Positions 7,797 to 16,436 of a stretch of 64,000 nucleotides of DNA are shown here, in pieces. Where the stretch lies: contig SGZJ01000005.1 in the NCBI GenBank assembly GCA_004213995.1, positions 1 to 64,000 of the forward strand. Reading direction: 5' to 3'. The DNA is from Flavobacteriales bacterium. Lineage in GTDB: Bacteria; Bacteroidota; Bacteroidia; Flavobacteriales; Flavobacteriaceae. Numbering within the stretch: the first letter of the stretch is position 1; each line of letters begins with the position of its first letter. The position numbers were made by a program, and so were the translations under genes. The notes beneath the pieces were generated by a model that worked only from the letters and a program-made list of their open reading frames with translations, was not told the origin of the DNA and did no database searches.

Positions 7797-9251
7797 TTAA
7801 TTTTTTGGTAAAGTTATAGTAAAAGTCGTCCCTATATTCATTTTAGTTTCAAATTCAATAGTCCCGCCAAAAGATTTAATAATATTACTTATAATAGATA
7901 AGCCTAAGCCCATACCACTTGACTTAGTCGTAAATCTTGGTTCAAATATTTTTAATTTATTCTCTTCGTCAATTCCAGATCCATTGTCACTTATTTTAAT
8001 AATTACATGTGATGTTGTGTTTGATAAATAAACATCTATGATTGGGGTTCTTTCTTTTGGAATCGACTGAACGGCATTTTTAACCAAATTTGTTAAAACT
8101 CTAATAAGTTGAGATTTATCTAAATTAGCAAGGACTTCGTCAGAATCGAATGAAAAATTAATAAATTTCTTATCAAAAATATCAAGTGCAGTTTCAATAA
8201 CTTCATTTAAGTTTAATAATTCTTTTTTCTGTTCTGGCATTTTTGCAAAATCTGAAAATGCACCAGCGATTGAGCTCATTACATCAATTTGTTGAATTAA
8301 AGATTTAGAAAATTCATCAACTTTAATATTGACATTTTTATTTTCAATATTGAAGTTCTTTTGAAAAGATTGAATCGTTAATCTCATTGGAGTAAGTGGA
8401 TTTTTTATCTCGTGGGCAACTTGTTTTGCCATCTCTCTCCAAGCACTTTCCCTTTCACTTTTTGCAAGCTTTACTGCACTATCTTCCAATTCATCAATCA
8501 TTAGATTATATGAGTTAACGAGTTCTGCAAGTTCTTTAGGCGGGTTCTTTAATATTATTTTATTATCACTTTGAGATAATTTTGTCAGCTTTAGTCTATT
8601 GCTTATTTGAAATAATGGATTTGTTATGTATCTAGATAAAAAATAGGCAAAAAAGGTAGAAATAATTATGATATTTAACAGAACAAAACCTAAACTGTAT
8701 AATATTGAATCTAACTTATCATCATTTAAAAAATCAAACTCATAATAGGGGATGTATAAAAGACCGATTGGCTTATTATTTTGATCTTTCAATATGTCAT
8801 AAGCTACTTTATAATTTTTGACATTTACATTGTTTTCAACAAATCTATCAATATTATTATTTTTAAATTTCTCAACTATATAACTAGGCATTTTTAGTTC
8901 CACTAAATCTATAGTTGATTCTAAATCTGAATTTTTTAATAGATTACCGTCTAAATCATATAGTTTAAATTCAATATTTTGAATTTTGGAAATTTCATCT
9001 ATTTTACTATTAGAAATGTTTTCAATAATATCACTATTGTCAAAAGATGAATTCTGAATAACATAGTTAAGACTTAATATTAATTGATTTTCTTTTCTTT
9101 CTAATCTTTCATTGTGATAATATTCTGATTGATAGTTGTATTCAATAAAAGATAAGACTGTAAGAAGTAATGATGAAACGGCTACCATTAAAATCATGAA
9201 AATGAATATTCTAAAACGAAGAGAAATTCCTTTTAATTTCGTGTTATTCAT
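7797..9251 (-). CDS. Membrane sensor histidine kinase with HAMP domain (NtrY-like)
   Basis: This 484-residue protein has TM1 (about 13-36), a periplasmic sensor region (37-183), TM2 (about 184-206) and a HAMP linker (207-260). The dimerisation/phosphoacceptor helix has H280 (QVAHEIKNPLTPMR), and the ATPase domain shows N392 (NLVKNAVQS), DNGSGI (422-427) and GMGLGLS (446-452). The HEIKNPLTP form is typical of NtrY-type kinases. No response regulator gene is adjacent, so it is an orphan here. It overlaps the HemJ-like gene by 8 bases and is followed after 2 bases by the crotonase, implying co-transcription. The signal it senses is unknown. Confidence 0.93.
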   Translation of the reverse strand: MNNTKLKGISLRFRIFIFMILMVAVSSLLLTVLSFIEYNYQSEYYHNERLERKENQLILSLNYVIQNSSFDNSDIIENISNSKIDEISKIQNIEFKLYDLDGNLLKNSDLESTIDLVELKMPSYIVEKFKNNNIDRFVENNVNVKNYKVAYDILKDQNNKPIGLLYIPYYEFDFLNDDKLDSILYSLGFVLLNIIIISTFFAYFLSRYITNPLFQISNRLKLTKLSQSDNKIILKNPPKELAELVNSYNLMIDELEDSAVKLAKSERESAWREMAKQVAHEIKNPLTPMRLTIQSFQKNFNIENKNVNIKVDEFSKSLIQQIDVMSSIAGAFSDFAKMPEQKKELLNLNEVIETALDIFDKKFINFSFDSDEVLANLDKSQLIRVLTNLVKNAVQSIPKERTPIIDVYLSNTTSHVIIKISDNGSGIDEENKLKIFEPRFTTKSSGMGLGLSIISNIIKSFGGTIEFETKMNIGTTFTITLPKN

Positions 9252-9780
9252 TTCTTAGTTTTTTATATAATTTTATACCTAAAATTAAAATTACCGATAA
9301 AGATATGATACCTAAAACACCAAATATCCAACTTGTTGAACTCTTTAATGTTATTAAAAAGATTACTGCAAATAATATAATTGTTGCGCCTTCATTCCAA
9401 TATCGCATAAAGTTTGAGGAATAGTTAATTATATCGTTTTGTAGTTCTTTATAAATCATATGGGTTTTGATATGATATAATATAAGTATAAAAACAAAAA
9501 CTAATTTAATTTGCATCCACTCAAAATTTATTAACCCGGGATTTAATACAAATAGAAAAATAGCGAATCCTGTAGCCAAAATAGCAGAAGGCCATGTGAT
9601 TATTAGCCAAAGTCTTTTTGTCATAATTTTAAATTGGCTTATCAATATTTCTTTTTCTTTTTGTGGTTTGGTATTTGCTTCAATATGATAAATGAATAGC
9701 CTTGGAATATAAAACAGCCCTGCAAACCATGTTATAACAAAAATCAAGTGTAATGCTTTTATATAATTATAATATTCCAT
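9244..9780 (-). CDS. hemJ: HemJ/CopD-like membrane protein, candidate protoporphyrinogen IX oxidase
   Basis: This 178-residue protein has about five hydrophobic segments. It has the UPF0093/HemJ pattern: an early histidine (H11 in KALHLIFVITWFAG), YIPRLFIYH (24-32), and a late RYWNEGATIILF (126-137). HemJ oxidises protoporphyrinogen IX to protoporphyrin IX, the step just before ferrochelatase. The same minus-strand series begins with hemH, which supports the assignment. Automated annotation often calls such proteins CopD family. Flavobacteria can also carry the FAD enzyme HemG/HemY, which is not seen here, so HemJ activity is an inference. Overlaps the kinase gene by 8 bases. Confidence 0.68.
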   Translation of the reverse strand: MEYYNYIKALHLIFVITWFAGLFYIPRLFIYHIEANTKPQKEKEILISQFKIMTKRLWLIITWPSAILATGFAIFLFVLNPGLINFEWMQIKLVFVFILILYHIKTHMIYKELQNDIINYSSNFMRYWNEGATIILFAVIFLITLKSSTSWIFGVLGIISLSVILILGIKLYKKLRNE

Positions 9781-9783
9781 GGT

Positions 9784-12700
9784 TTATTCAATAGAGATTA
9801 AATAATTTAATTTATTGTTGTTAAATAGTTCATTAAAATTTTTCACCTCTTCAACCATTAATTTATCAAAAATTTCAAGATTTATATTTATCTGATTTGT
9901 TAAATATTCTTTAACCGCAATATCTTGTTCGGTTGGTGAAAAATCACCCATAGAAACTAAAGAATTCAAGTGACCTAACTTATTTGTAAGCCTAATAGGG
10001 AAATTTAAGGGGTCTTGACCACTTCTGTTTTGAGTTTGATATAAAGCTTTTTCAATTTTTGATAAATCATCACTAAGCTCATTTGCTTTTTCTTTTAACA
10101 TTGATAAATTGTCTTGATTATATATTGAGGTAAATTTCAATAATTGACTTTTAATACTTCTTATCTTTTTAATAGATTTATGAGCCTTGTCCATTGTTTT
10201 GTTTATTGAGTTAATAAAATCAAACTGCTCTTGCATAGATTTAATTGAACTTTCAGATCTTGGATCAATGCTAATTTTAAAAGATTTTGCTTGTACAACT
10301 CCATTAACATTTAACTCAACAAAGTAATCCCCAGGAACAGCTTTAGGTCCATTTAGGCTAGCCCACCATAATACCATTCCATCAAAATCACTTGCTCCAT
10401 CGTAATACATATCCCAAGTATATTTATTAGGTCCTTTTTTAATTTTTAATTTCTTTTTTCCTGAAGCTTTATTGTTTAGTGAAATTATAGTGTCCTTATT
10501 GTTATTCATATAAGTCAAGGACACCTCGTCCTGGTCAGAATAATTAAAAAGGTTAAAGTAAGTTATAACACCATTTTCAAGGTTTTGACCAGCTGTAAGG
10601 CTATTTCTTGCACTACTTCTGCCAGACATTCTATATGAATCTTTTGGTGTAAATAGTTCAACATTATGTAAATCATGATGTGGAAGTAATTTTCTATCTA
10701 AAGAATTAATATAAGATTGATGAATAACTGTTAAATCATCTAAAATCCATAAGCTTCTACCTTGAGTAGCTATAATCAAACTGTTATCTTTAATGGTCAA
10801 ATCAGTAATTGGAACGATTGGTAGATTAAGCTGAAAACTCTGCCAATTTTGACCTGCATCCAACGAAATATACATACCTGTTTCAGTTCCAGAATATAAA
10901 ATATTTTTATTTTCTGGATCTTCTCTTACAACTCTGGTAAAATGTTCTTCATTAATTCCATTAGTTATTTTTTTCCAAGTTTTACCAAAATCTGTTGTTT
11001 TATAAATGTATGGTTTAAAATCACCTGTTTTATATTTTGTCCCTGCTATATAGCAAGTTCCTTCATCAAATGAGCTTGGTTCAATGCTATTTATCATCAT
11101 CCACTCTGGCATTTTTTTGGGAGTTATATTATCCCACGTTTCTCCAGCATTTTTAGTTAAGTGTATTAACCCGTCATCACTTCCAACCCAAATTAATCCT
11201 TCTTTAAGTGGAGATTCCTGAGCGGCAAAAATTGTACAATAATATTCGACAGAGGTGTTATCTTGAGTTATTGGACCTCCTGAAGATTTTAATTTATTAG
11301 GGTCATTTCTTGTTAAATCTGGGCTTATAATATCCCAGGATTGACCTTCATTTTCAGTAACATGTACTTGATTTGAAAATGTATAAAGTTTTTTTGGATT
11401 ATGTTTTGAGAATATAATAGGAAAATTCCATTGAAATCTATATTTCATACCTTCGGCTCCATGGCCCATTGGGTTGTCTGGCCAAACATTAATTGCTCTA
11501 ACAGATCCAGATTCATGATTTACTCTTGTAAGGAAGCCATCATAACTGCCGCCATAAATAATTTCATTATTCAAAGGATCAACAGCTATATGTGCAGATT
11601 CTCCACCTGCAGTCGGCTCCCAATCTGATTCAGTTATTGATCCATTTGAAGATCTGTGATTAATTCTAATCGTTGAGTTATCTTGTTGTGCGGCATAAAT
11701 CCTATAGGGAAAGCTATTATCAGTGGTTACTCTATAAAATTGTGATGTTGGCTGGTTCATGTAAGTACTCCAGCTCTCACCTCTATCATATGAAACTTGA
11801 GCTCCACCATCATCCCCAATAATCATTCTTTCGGGGTTTTCAGGTGAAATCCATAGATCATGATGATCACCATGGGGAGCATTATAGGTTTTAAAACTTT
11901 TACCAGAATTTGTGCTTTTGTGATATCTAACATTTAAAACATAGACTAAGTTTTCATCCTGTGTATCAGCATAAACTCTTGTATAGTACCAAGCTCTTTG
12001 TCTTAATTTTCTTTCATTATTTATTAATTCCCAGCTTTCTCCTCCATCATTACTTAAATATAAACCTCCTTTGTCCTTATTCTCAACTATAGCCCATACC
12101 TTTTCATTGTTAACCGGTGATACTGTGACACCAATTATTCCAAGAGTAGAATCAGGAAATCCTTTGTTAAGAGATATCTCTTTCCAAGTATCCCCGCTAT
12201 CTTCACTTTTCCATAATGCAGAACCTTCTCCTCCAGAGCTTAAGCTGTAAGGAGTTCTTCTTACATTCCAAGTAGAAGCATAGATAACTCTAGAATTTGT
12301 AGGGTCAATTATTAAATCAACTATACCAGAATCTTCATTAGAATACAGTATTTTCTTCCAGTTTTTTCCACCATCAACGCTCTTATAAAGTCCTCTTTCA
12401 TCACTCGACTTATATATATTTCCTAATACTCCTGCGTACACAATATCATGATTATTAGGGTCAATAGTAATTCTTGGAATATGTCTTGAATTTTTTAAGC
12501 CTGAAAAATTCCATGTTTTTCCTGCGTCTAAACTCTTCCATACCCCATATCCAGAGGAAACATTTCCTCTCACAGTTTTTTCTCCCCCTCCAACATATAT
12601 TACATTTGGATCGCTTTTAGCAACGCTTACAGAACCAATACTTCCTCCAAAAAAACCATCAGAAATATTTTCCCATTTATTTCCGCCATCTTGTGTTTTC

Positions 12701-12930
12701 CATACTCCACCTCCCGTAGCTCCAAAATAATAAAGATTAGGTTTGTTAGGGACGCCTGTTACTGCAGCGCTTCTACCTCCTCTAAATGGTCCTATCAATC
12801 TGTATTCTAATGCTCCAAATTCACTTTCATGTTTGTCAAAACCAATATTTGGTTTATTAACTGTGTTTGCATTTATACTAAAAAAAATAAATGTAGTGCT
12901 TGCTAAAAAAAATAAATATAATTTATTCAT
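9784..12930 (-). CDS. Large exported BNR/Asp-box (VPS10/sortilin-like) repeat protein
   Basis: This 1048-residue protein has a signal peptide (about 1-21) and then at least ten Asp-box repeats of the form S-x-D-x-G-x-T-W, for example VWKTQDGGNKW, VWKSLDAGKTW, LYKSVDGGKNW, LWKSEDSGDTW, LYLSNDGGESW, VSYDRGESW and ISLDAGQNW. These should fold as one or two many-bladed beta-propellers. After about residue 860 there is a beta segment and a helical, probably coiled-coil, tail (about 900-1048). I see no sialidase catalytic set and no T9SS tail. It is often annotated as glycosyl hydrolase or sortilin-like; the function is unknown. It lies 41 bases after the MATE gene and 3 bases before the HemJ-like gene. 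Confidence 0.85.
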   Translation of the reverse strand: MNKLYLFFLASTTFIFFSINANTVNKPNIGFDKHESEFGALEYRLIGPFRGGRSAAVTGVPNKPNLYYFGATGGGVWKTQDGGNKWENISDGFFGGSIGSVSVAKSDPNVIYVGGGEKTVRGNVSSGYGVWKSLDAGKTWNFSGLKNSRHIPRITIDPNNHDIVYAGVLGNIYKSSDERGLYKSVDGGKNWKKILYSNEDSGIVDLIIDPTNSRVIYASTWNVRRTPYSLSSGGEGSALWKSEDSGDTWKEISLNKGFPDSTLGIIGVTVSPVNNEKVWAIVENKDKGGLYLSNDGGESWELINNERKLRQRAWYYTRVYADTQDENLVYVLNVRYHKSTNSGKSFKTYNAPHGDHHDLWISPENPERMIIGDDGGAQVSYDRGESWSTYMNQPTSQFYRVTTDNSFPYRIYAAQQDNSTIRINHRSSNGSITESDWEPTAGGESAHIAVDPLNNEIIYGGSYDGFLTRVNHESGSVRAINVWPDNPMGHGAEGMKYRFQWNFPIIFSKHNPKKLYTFSNQVHVTENEGQSWDIISPDLTRNDPNKLKSSGGPITQDNTSVEYYCTIFAAQESPLKEGLIWVGSDDGLIHLTKNAGETWDNITPKKMPEWMMINSIEPSSFDEGTCYIAGTKYKTGDFKPYIYKTTDFGKTWKKITNGINEEHFTRVVREDPENKNILYSGTETGMYISLDAGQNWQSFQLNLPIVPITDLTIKDNSLIIATQGRSLWILDDLTVIHQSYINSLDRKLLPHHDLHNVELFTPKDSYRMSGRSSARNSLTAGQNLENGVITYFNLFNYSDQDEVSLTYMNNNKDTIISLNNKASGKKKLKIKKGPNKYTWDMYYDGASDFDGMVLWWASLNGPKAVPGDYFVELNVNGVVQAKSFKISIDPRSESSIKSMQEQFDFINSINKTMDKAHKSIKKIRSIKSQLLKFTSIYNQDNLSMLKEKANELSDDLSKIEKALYQTQNRSGQDPLNFPIRLTNKLGHLNSLVSMGDFSPTEQDIAVKEYLTNQININLEIFDKLMVEEVKNFNELFNNNKLNYLISIE

Positions 12931-12947
12931 GTTGAGTCGATTTTATT

Positions 12948-12966
12948 AATTCTAAAAATAAGAATT
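12948..12966. other. Short inverted repeat between MATE and BNR genes
   Basis: AATTCT and AGAATT (6-bp stem) flank a 7-base A-rich loop in the 41-base gap. No clear T-tract follows on the minus strand, so this may be an RNA processing or stability hairpin rather than a terminator. Confidence 0.3.
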
Positions 12967-12971
12967 ATTTA

Positions 12972-14312
12972 TTATACTAATCTTTTTTTTACTTCTCTAG
13001 TCAAAACTACACCCGTAATTATTGTGGCAAGTAAATCTGAAATTGGAAATGACATCCATGCTCCAATTTCTCCATAAAATAAAGGTAATATTAAAATTAA
13101 AGGAACAAATAAAATCCCTTGTCGAAGCAGAGCTAAAATTAAGCCTATTTTTGCCTTTCCAATTCCTTGAAAATATGCAGCCCCTATCAGCTGTATTGCA
13201 ATAATTGGAGTTGCTAAGAATACCCAACGCATTGCGGCAGGAGTTTCTCTAATTACATCAGTATCTGAGGTGAATACTTTTGTAATTTCTTCAGGAAAAA
13301 TCATTAAAATTAAAAACACAAGAGTTGCAAAAAAAGAAGCATATTTGATTGCTAAAGAAATAACCTCTTTAACACGTTCAAAATTCTTTGCTCCAAAATT
13401 ATACCCGGCAATAGGTAAAAACCCTTGAGTTATTCCATAAACTGGAAATAATGAAAACATCATCATTCTTCCAACGATTGCATAGGCAGTCACTGAAACT
13501 TCTCCTCCGTAATTGTATAAAATATTATTCATTAACAAATATGTAATACTAACTGTAGCCTGTCTAGCTAAAGTTATAGAGCCTAATGACGTTATCTCTT
13601 TCACAATAAGCTTTTTTAAATATAAATGATGAATTTTAATTTTAAGTTCTGATTTATCTGAGGAAAAAAACCAAAAAATAAAGATAAAACAAAGTATGTA
13701 GGATCCTGTGGTTGCCCAAGCTGCTCCAGCCATTCCCATATTTAAATATTTAATAAAAACTATATCTAAAACTATATTTCCAATTGATGGTATCATTAAA
13801 GCATACATTGCAAATTTTGGTTTACCTTCTGCTCGAATAACACTATTACCCATCATAGATAAGGCTAAAAAAGGAACGCCATAAAGAACTATGGTGTAGT
13901 ATATTTTTGATGGCTCGTAAATCCCGCCTTTTCCTCCAAATAAGGGAATAATCGATTCAATAAAGTACAGGCCTAGAAAAACGAAACTTACAGTGATTAG
14001 TATTGTAAGGGTAATTTGATTGGCAAATGTATATCTAGCTTTTTGAAAATTATCTGAGCCTAAAGATCTTGAAATAATTGAAGAACCACCGATTCCTATA
14101 GCCATTCCCAAAGCAGCTATAAAAAAAGAAACAGGTAAAACAACATTAATAGCAGCTATGGCTATTGATCCAATCCATTGCCCAACAAAAATCGTGTCAA
14201 TTAAAATATTTAATGACATAACTAATATGCCAATGGACGCTGGCAAAGCTTGCTTAAATAAAAGTTTTGAAATTGGTTCTATTCCAAGATTTGATGAATT
14301 TGGTTTGTTCAT
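12972..14312 (-). CDS. MATE-family multidrug/cation efflux transporter
   Basis: This 446-residue protein has twelve predicted membrane helices in two homologous halves and the family's opening pattern (LLFQALPASIGILVMSLNILIDTIFVGQWIG). MATE proteins export organic cations or drugs using sodium or proton gradients. The ATG abuts the hemH stop codon with no spacer, so it is very probably translated from the hemH message. A link to porphyrin or heme-intermediate export is conceivable from the position alone, but nothing in the sequence shows the substrate. Confidence 0.92.
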   Translation of the reverse strand: MNKPNSSNLGIEPISKLLFKQALPASIGILVMSLNILIDTIFVGQWIGSIAIAAINVVLPVSFFIAALGMAIGIGGSSIISRSLGSDNFQKARYTFANQITLTILITVSFVFLGLYFIESIIPLFGGKGGIYEPSKIYYTIVLYGVPFLALSMMGNSVIRAEGKPKFAMYALMIPSIGNIVLDIVFIKYLNMGMAGAAWATTGSYILCFIFIFWFFSSDKSELKIKIHHLYLKKLIVKEITSLGSITLARQATVSITYLLMNNILYNYGGEVSVTAYAIVGRMMMFSLFPVYGITQGFLPIAGYNFGAKNFERVKEVISLAIKYASFFATLVFLILMIFPEEITKVFTSDTDVIRETPAAMRWVFLATPIIAIQLIGAAYFQGIGKAKIGLILALLRQGILFVPLILILPLFYGEIGAWMSFPISDLLATIITGVVLTREVKKRLV

Positions 14313-15338
14313 CTAGAAGCATTTCCCATTATCTTTCCAATTATCTACCCAATTAGAAATTAAATTCACCCAATCATTATTATCATTTAAACATGGGATA
14401 GTTGTAAATTCATGACCTCCTACTTCTTCAAATATTTCCTTGCCTTCCATCGCAATTTCTTCAAGTGTTTCTAAACAATCACTAACAAATGCAGGCGTAA
14501 CAATTGCCATACTTTTAATCCCGGATTTACCTAATCTTTCAATTGTCCTGTCTGTGTAAGGTTGAAGCCATGGATCAAATCCTAACCTAGATTGAAATGA
14601 AGTTGAGTAGTTTTTTAATTTTAGTTTTTTAGCTACTAATTTTGTTACCTCTTTACATTGATGGCTATAACAAAACTCATGTGCTATTGAAGGAGTATCA
14701 CAACAAGTTCCATCAACCTTACAATGTGATTTAGTAATGTCACTTTTTCTTATATGGCGCTCAGGAATACCATGGTAAGAAAATAATAGATGCTCTATTT
14801 TGTCAAGGTCAATACTACTTTTAATAGATTTTGAGAGAACATTTATATAGTCTTGGTTATTATAAAATGGCTTTATTTCTTCAATTATTAAATCTGGAAA
14901 ATGTTCAGTACAAATTTCTTTAACAAGCACGCTTATTGTTTCTGTAGTTGCCATTGCAAATTGAGGATAGAGCGGAAATAATAATATCTTCTCAACTCCT
15001 TGATCAACTAATTCTTGAATTCCTTTTAAAATCGTCATGCTACCATATCTCATAGCTAAGCTTATTGGTATGGTTGACTTTGTTTGGAGTTTTTTTTGTA
15101 GTCTTTCAGAAAGAACAATTAACGGAGACCCTTCTTTCCACCAAATTTTCTTGTAAGCCTTTGCTGAAGTTTTTGGTCTGGTATTTAATATTATTCCTTT
15201 AACCAAAATAGTTCTAGCCCATTTTGGAACGTCAATAACCCTTTCATCCATTAAGAACTCTCCTAAATATTTTTTTACATCTTTAGGTTCTGGAGAATCA
15301 GGAGATCCTAAGTTTACTAATAGTACACCTTTTTTCAT
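14313..15338 (-). CDS. hemH: Ferrochelatase
   Basis: This 341-residue protein should insert ferrous iron into protoporphyrin IX, the last step of protoheme synthesis. It shows the opening VLLVNLGSPDSPEPKDVKKYL, the LLFPLYPQFAMATTE segment, the catalytic histidine in LLFSYHGIPERH, and a late SDCLETLEEI with the conserved glutamates. A cysteine-containing insert (CKVDGTCCDTPSIAHEFC) occupies the middle; comparable inserts occur in other Bacteroidota enzymes. It is 9 bases after the AraC-like regulator on the minus strand and divergent from hemA. Confidence 0.96.
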   Translation of the reverse strand: MKKGVLLVNLGSPDSPEPKDVKKYLGEFLMDERVIDVPKWARTILVKGIILNTRPKTSAKAYKKIWWKEGSPLIVLSERLQKKLQTKSTIPISLAMRYGSMTILKGIQELVDQGVEKILLFPLYPQFAMATTETISVLVKEICTEHFPDLIIEEIKPFYNNQDYINVLSKSIKSSIDLDKIEHLLFSYHGIPERHIRKSDITKSHCKVDGTCCDTPSIAHEFCYSHQCKEVTKLVAKKLKLKNYSTSFQSRLGFDPWLQPYTDRTIERLGKSGIKSMAIVTPAFVSDCLETLEEIAMEGKEIFEEVGGHEFTTIPCLNDNNDWVNLISNWVDNWKDNGKCF

Positions 15339-15347
15339 TTATTATAA

Positions 15348-16271
15348 TTATGATGATAGTGAAATGAAATATTTTTTTGGAGTAACTCCGTATTTTTTTT
15401 TAAATGCAGCAATAAAATGGCTTGAGGTGCTATATCCAATTTTTAGCCCAACTTCATTAACATTATAATCTCCCGATTCTAGTAATTTCCTAGCTAATTC
15501 CATTTTGTAGTCTATTAGAAAACTATATACTGAATCTCCATAGATTTGCTTGAATCCCTCCTTTAATTTCTTTAAACTAAGCCCTATCTCATCAGCTAAA
15601 TCATTTAAACTAGGGGGTTCTGCTAATCGATTAATAATTATATCCTTAGCTAATTTGATTTTATTGACGTTAGATTCACTTACTAGAAAAGGACATTGAT
15701 CTAAATTTGTTTCATCACTTTTATTAAAATACAAGCTAAGGAGTTCGAAGGTTTTAGCCTTAAAATATAATGGTTTAACAGAGTTATTTAAATTAAAATT
15801 TAAAAGCTGAGTTAAAACAATGGACATAGATGGTGATATGTTTTCCTCAGTATAGTATTTTTTTAAAATATTTTCCTTGCTTAAAAAAGTTATATAGCTT
15901 GCCTCATCTGAAAAAAGCAAATGAAATTTTTTAATCGATATTAGAATTGTTATTATGTTAGAACCTATTTGGTTTGATAAATTAATCGGAAGTGTTCTCT
16001 GGGGATTATACAAAAGAAGTGACTTTCCTTTTGTTAGTTTTAATTTGTATGAGCCTTCATTAAATACAAGTTCTGAGCTACCTTTTAAGCAAAAATGAAA
16101 TTGTATAAAGTCTTTACTAACTTCTTTATTAAATTTCTGTAGCTGGTTTGTATTGTTGCTATGAATAGTTATAAAAATTTCTTTGTCAACAACTATTTCA
16201 GATGAGGAACCTATATCGACACTTTCTAAAAAACTTTTTGGTTGATTTTTTTTCTCTTTATTTAGAATCAT
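15348..16271 (-). CDS. AraC-family transcriptional regulator beside the heme genes
   Basis: This 307-residue protein has a degenerate N-terminal cupin-like region (about 30-190) and a C-terminal double helix-turn-helix (about 210-305): LNDLADEIGLSLKKLKEGF, then VNEVGLKIGYSTSSHFIAAFKKKYGVTPKKY. The second helix-turn-helix follows the AraC consensus well. It lies between hemH and the divergent hemA promoter, so it is a natural candidate to control both heme transcription units, perhaps in response to iron, heme or an intermediate. The ligand is not evident. Its own TATTTTTG element lies 38 bases upstream of the start. Confidence 0.92.
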   Translation of the reverse strand: MILNKEKKNQPKSFLESVDIGSSSEIVVDKEIFITIHSNNTNQLQKFNKEVSKDFIQFHFCLKGSSELVFNEGSYKLKLTKGKSLLLYNPQRTLPINLSNQIGSNIITILISIKKFHLLFSDEASYITFLSKENILKKYYTEENISPSMSIVLTQLLNFNLNNSVKPLYFKAKTFELLSLYFNKSDETNLDQCPFLVSESNVNKIKLAKDIIINRLAEPPSLNDLADEIGLSLKKLKEGFKQIYGDSVYSFLIDYKMELARKLLESGDYNVNEVGLKIGYSTSSHFIAAFKKKYGVTPKKYFISLSS

Positions 16272-16309
16272 TATAAATTAATTAGGTCATTTATATCTGT
16301 AATATTTGA

Positions 16310-16317
16310 CAAAAATA
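16310..16317 (-). promoter_or_regulatory. -7 promoter element for the AraC-hemH transcription unit
   Basis: Minus-strand TATTTTTG lies 38 bases before the AraC-like start. No TTG was found at the usual -33 distance, which would fit an activator-dependent promoter. Confidence 0.45.
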
Positions 16318-16361
16318 AGTTAAATTATAAAATAAAAAAATTGATTTATGAAAAAACTAGT

Positions 16362-16388
16362 AACGATATAAAAAGTTCTTTTAGCGTT
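16362..16388. promoter_or_regulatory. Imperfect inverted repeat at the hemA promoter (possible operator)
   Basis: AACG at 16362-16365 is mirrored by CGTT at 16385-16388, with partly matching A/T arms between them (ATAAAAAG against CTTTTAG). The right arm overlaps the TTG of the hemA -33 element, so a bound protein would interfere with or contact polymerase. The arms are short and A/T-rich, so chance is possible. Confidence 0.3.
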
Positions 16389-16418
16389 GTTTTTTAAATA
16401 AAAGCATACTTATTTTTG
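16387..16418 (+). promoter_or_regulatory. Promoter of the hemACDEFB operon
   Basis: TTG (16387-16389), 21 bases, then TATTTTTG (16411-16418): a full match to the Bacteroidota consensus. The expected transcription start near 16425 leaves a leader of only about 12 bases before the hemA ATG at 16437, and argues against the upstream in-frame TTG at 16416. Confidence 0.75.
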
Positions 16419-16436
16419 CAAAAAGATTTATACTTA

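Noticed and set aside
16416-16436. TTG start seven codons upstream of hemA
   Set aside because: It lies within the -7 box of a perfect promoter, so it would not be in the transcript.
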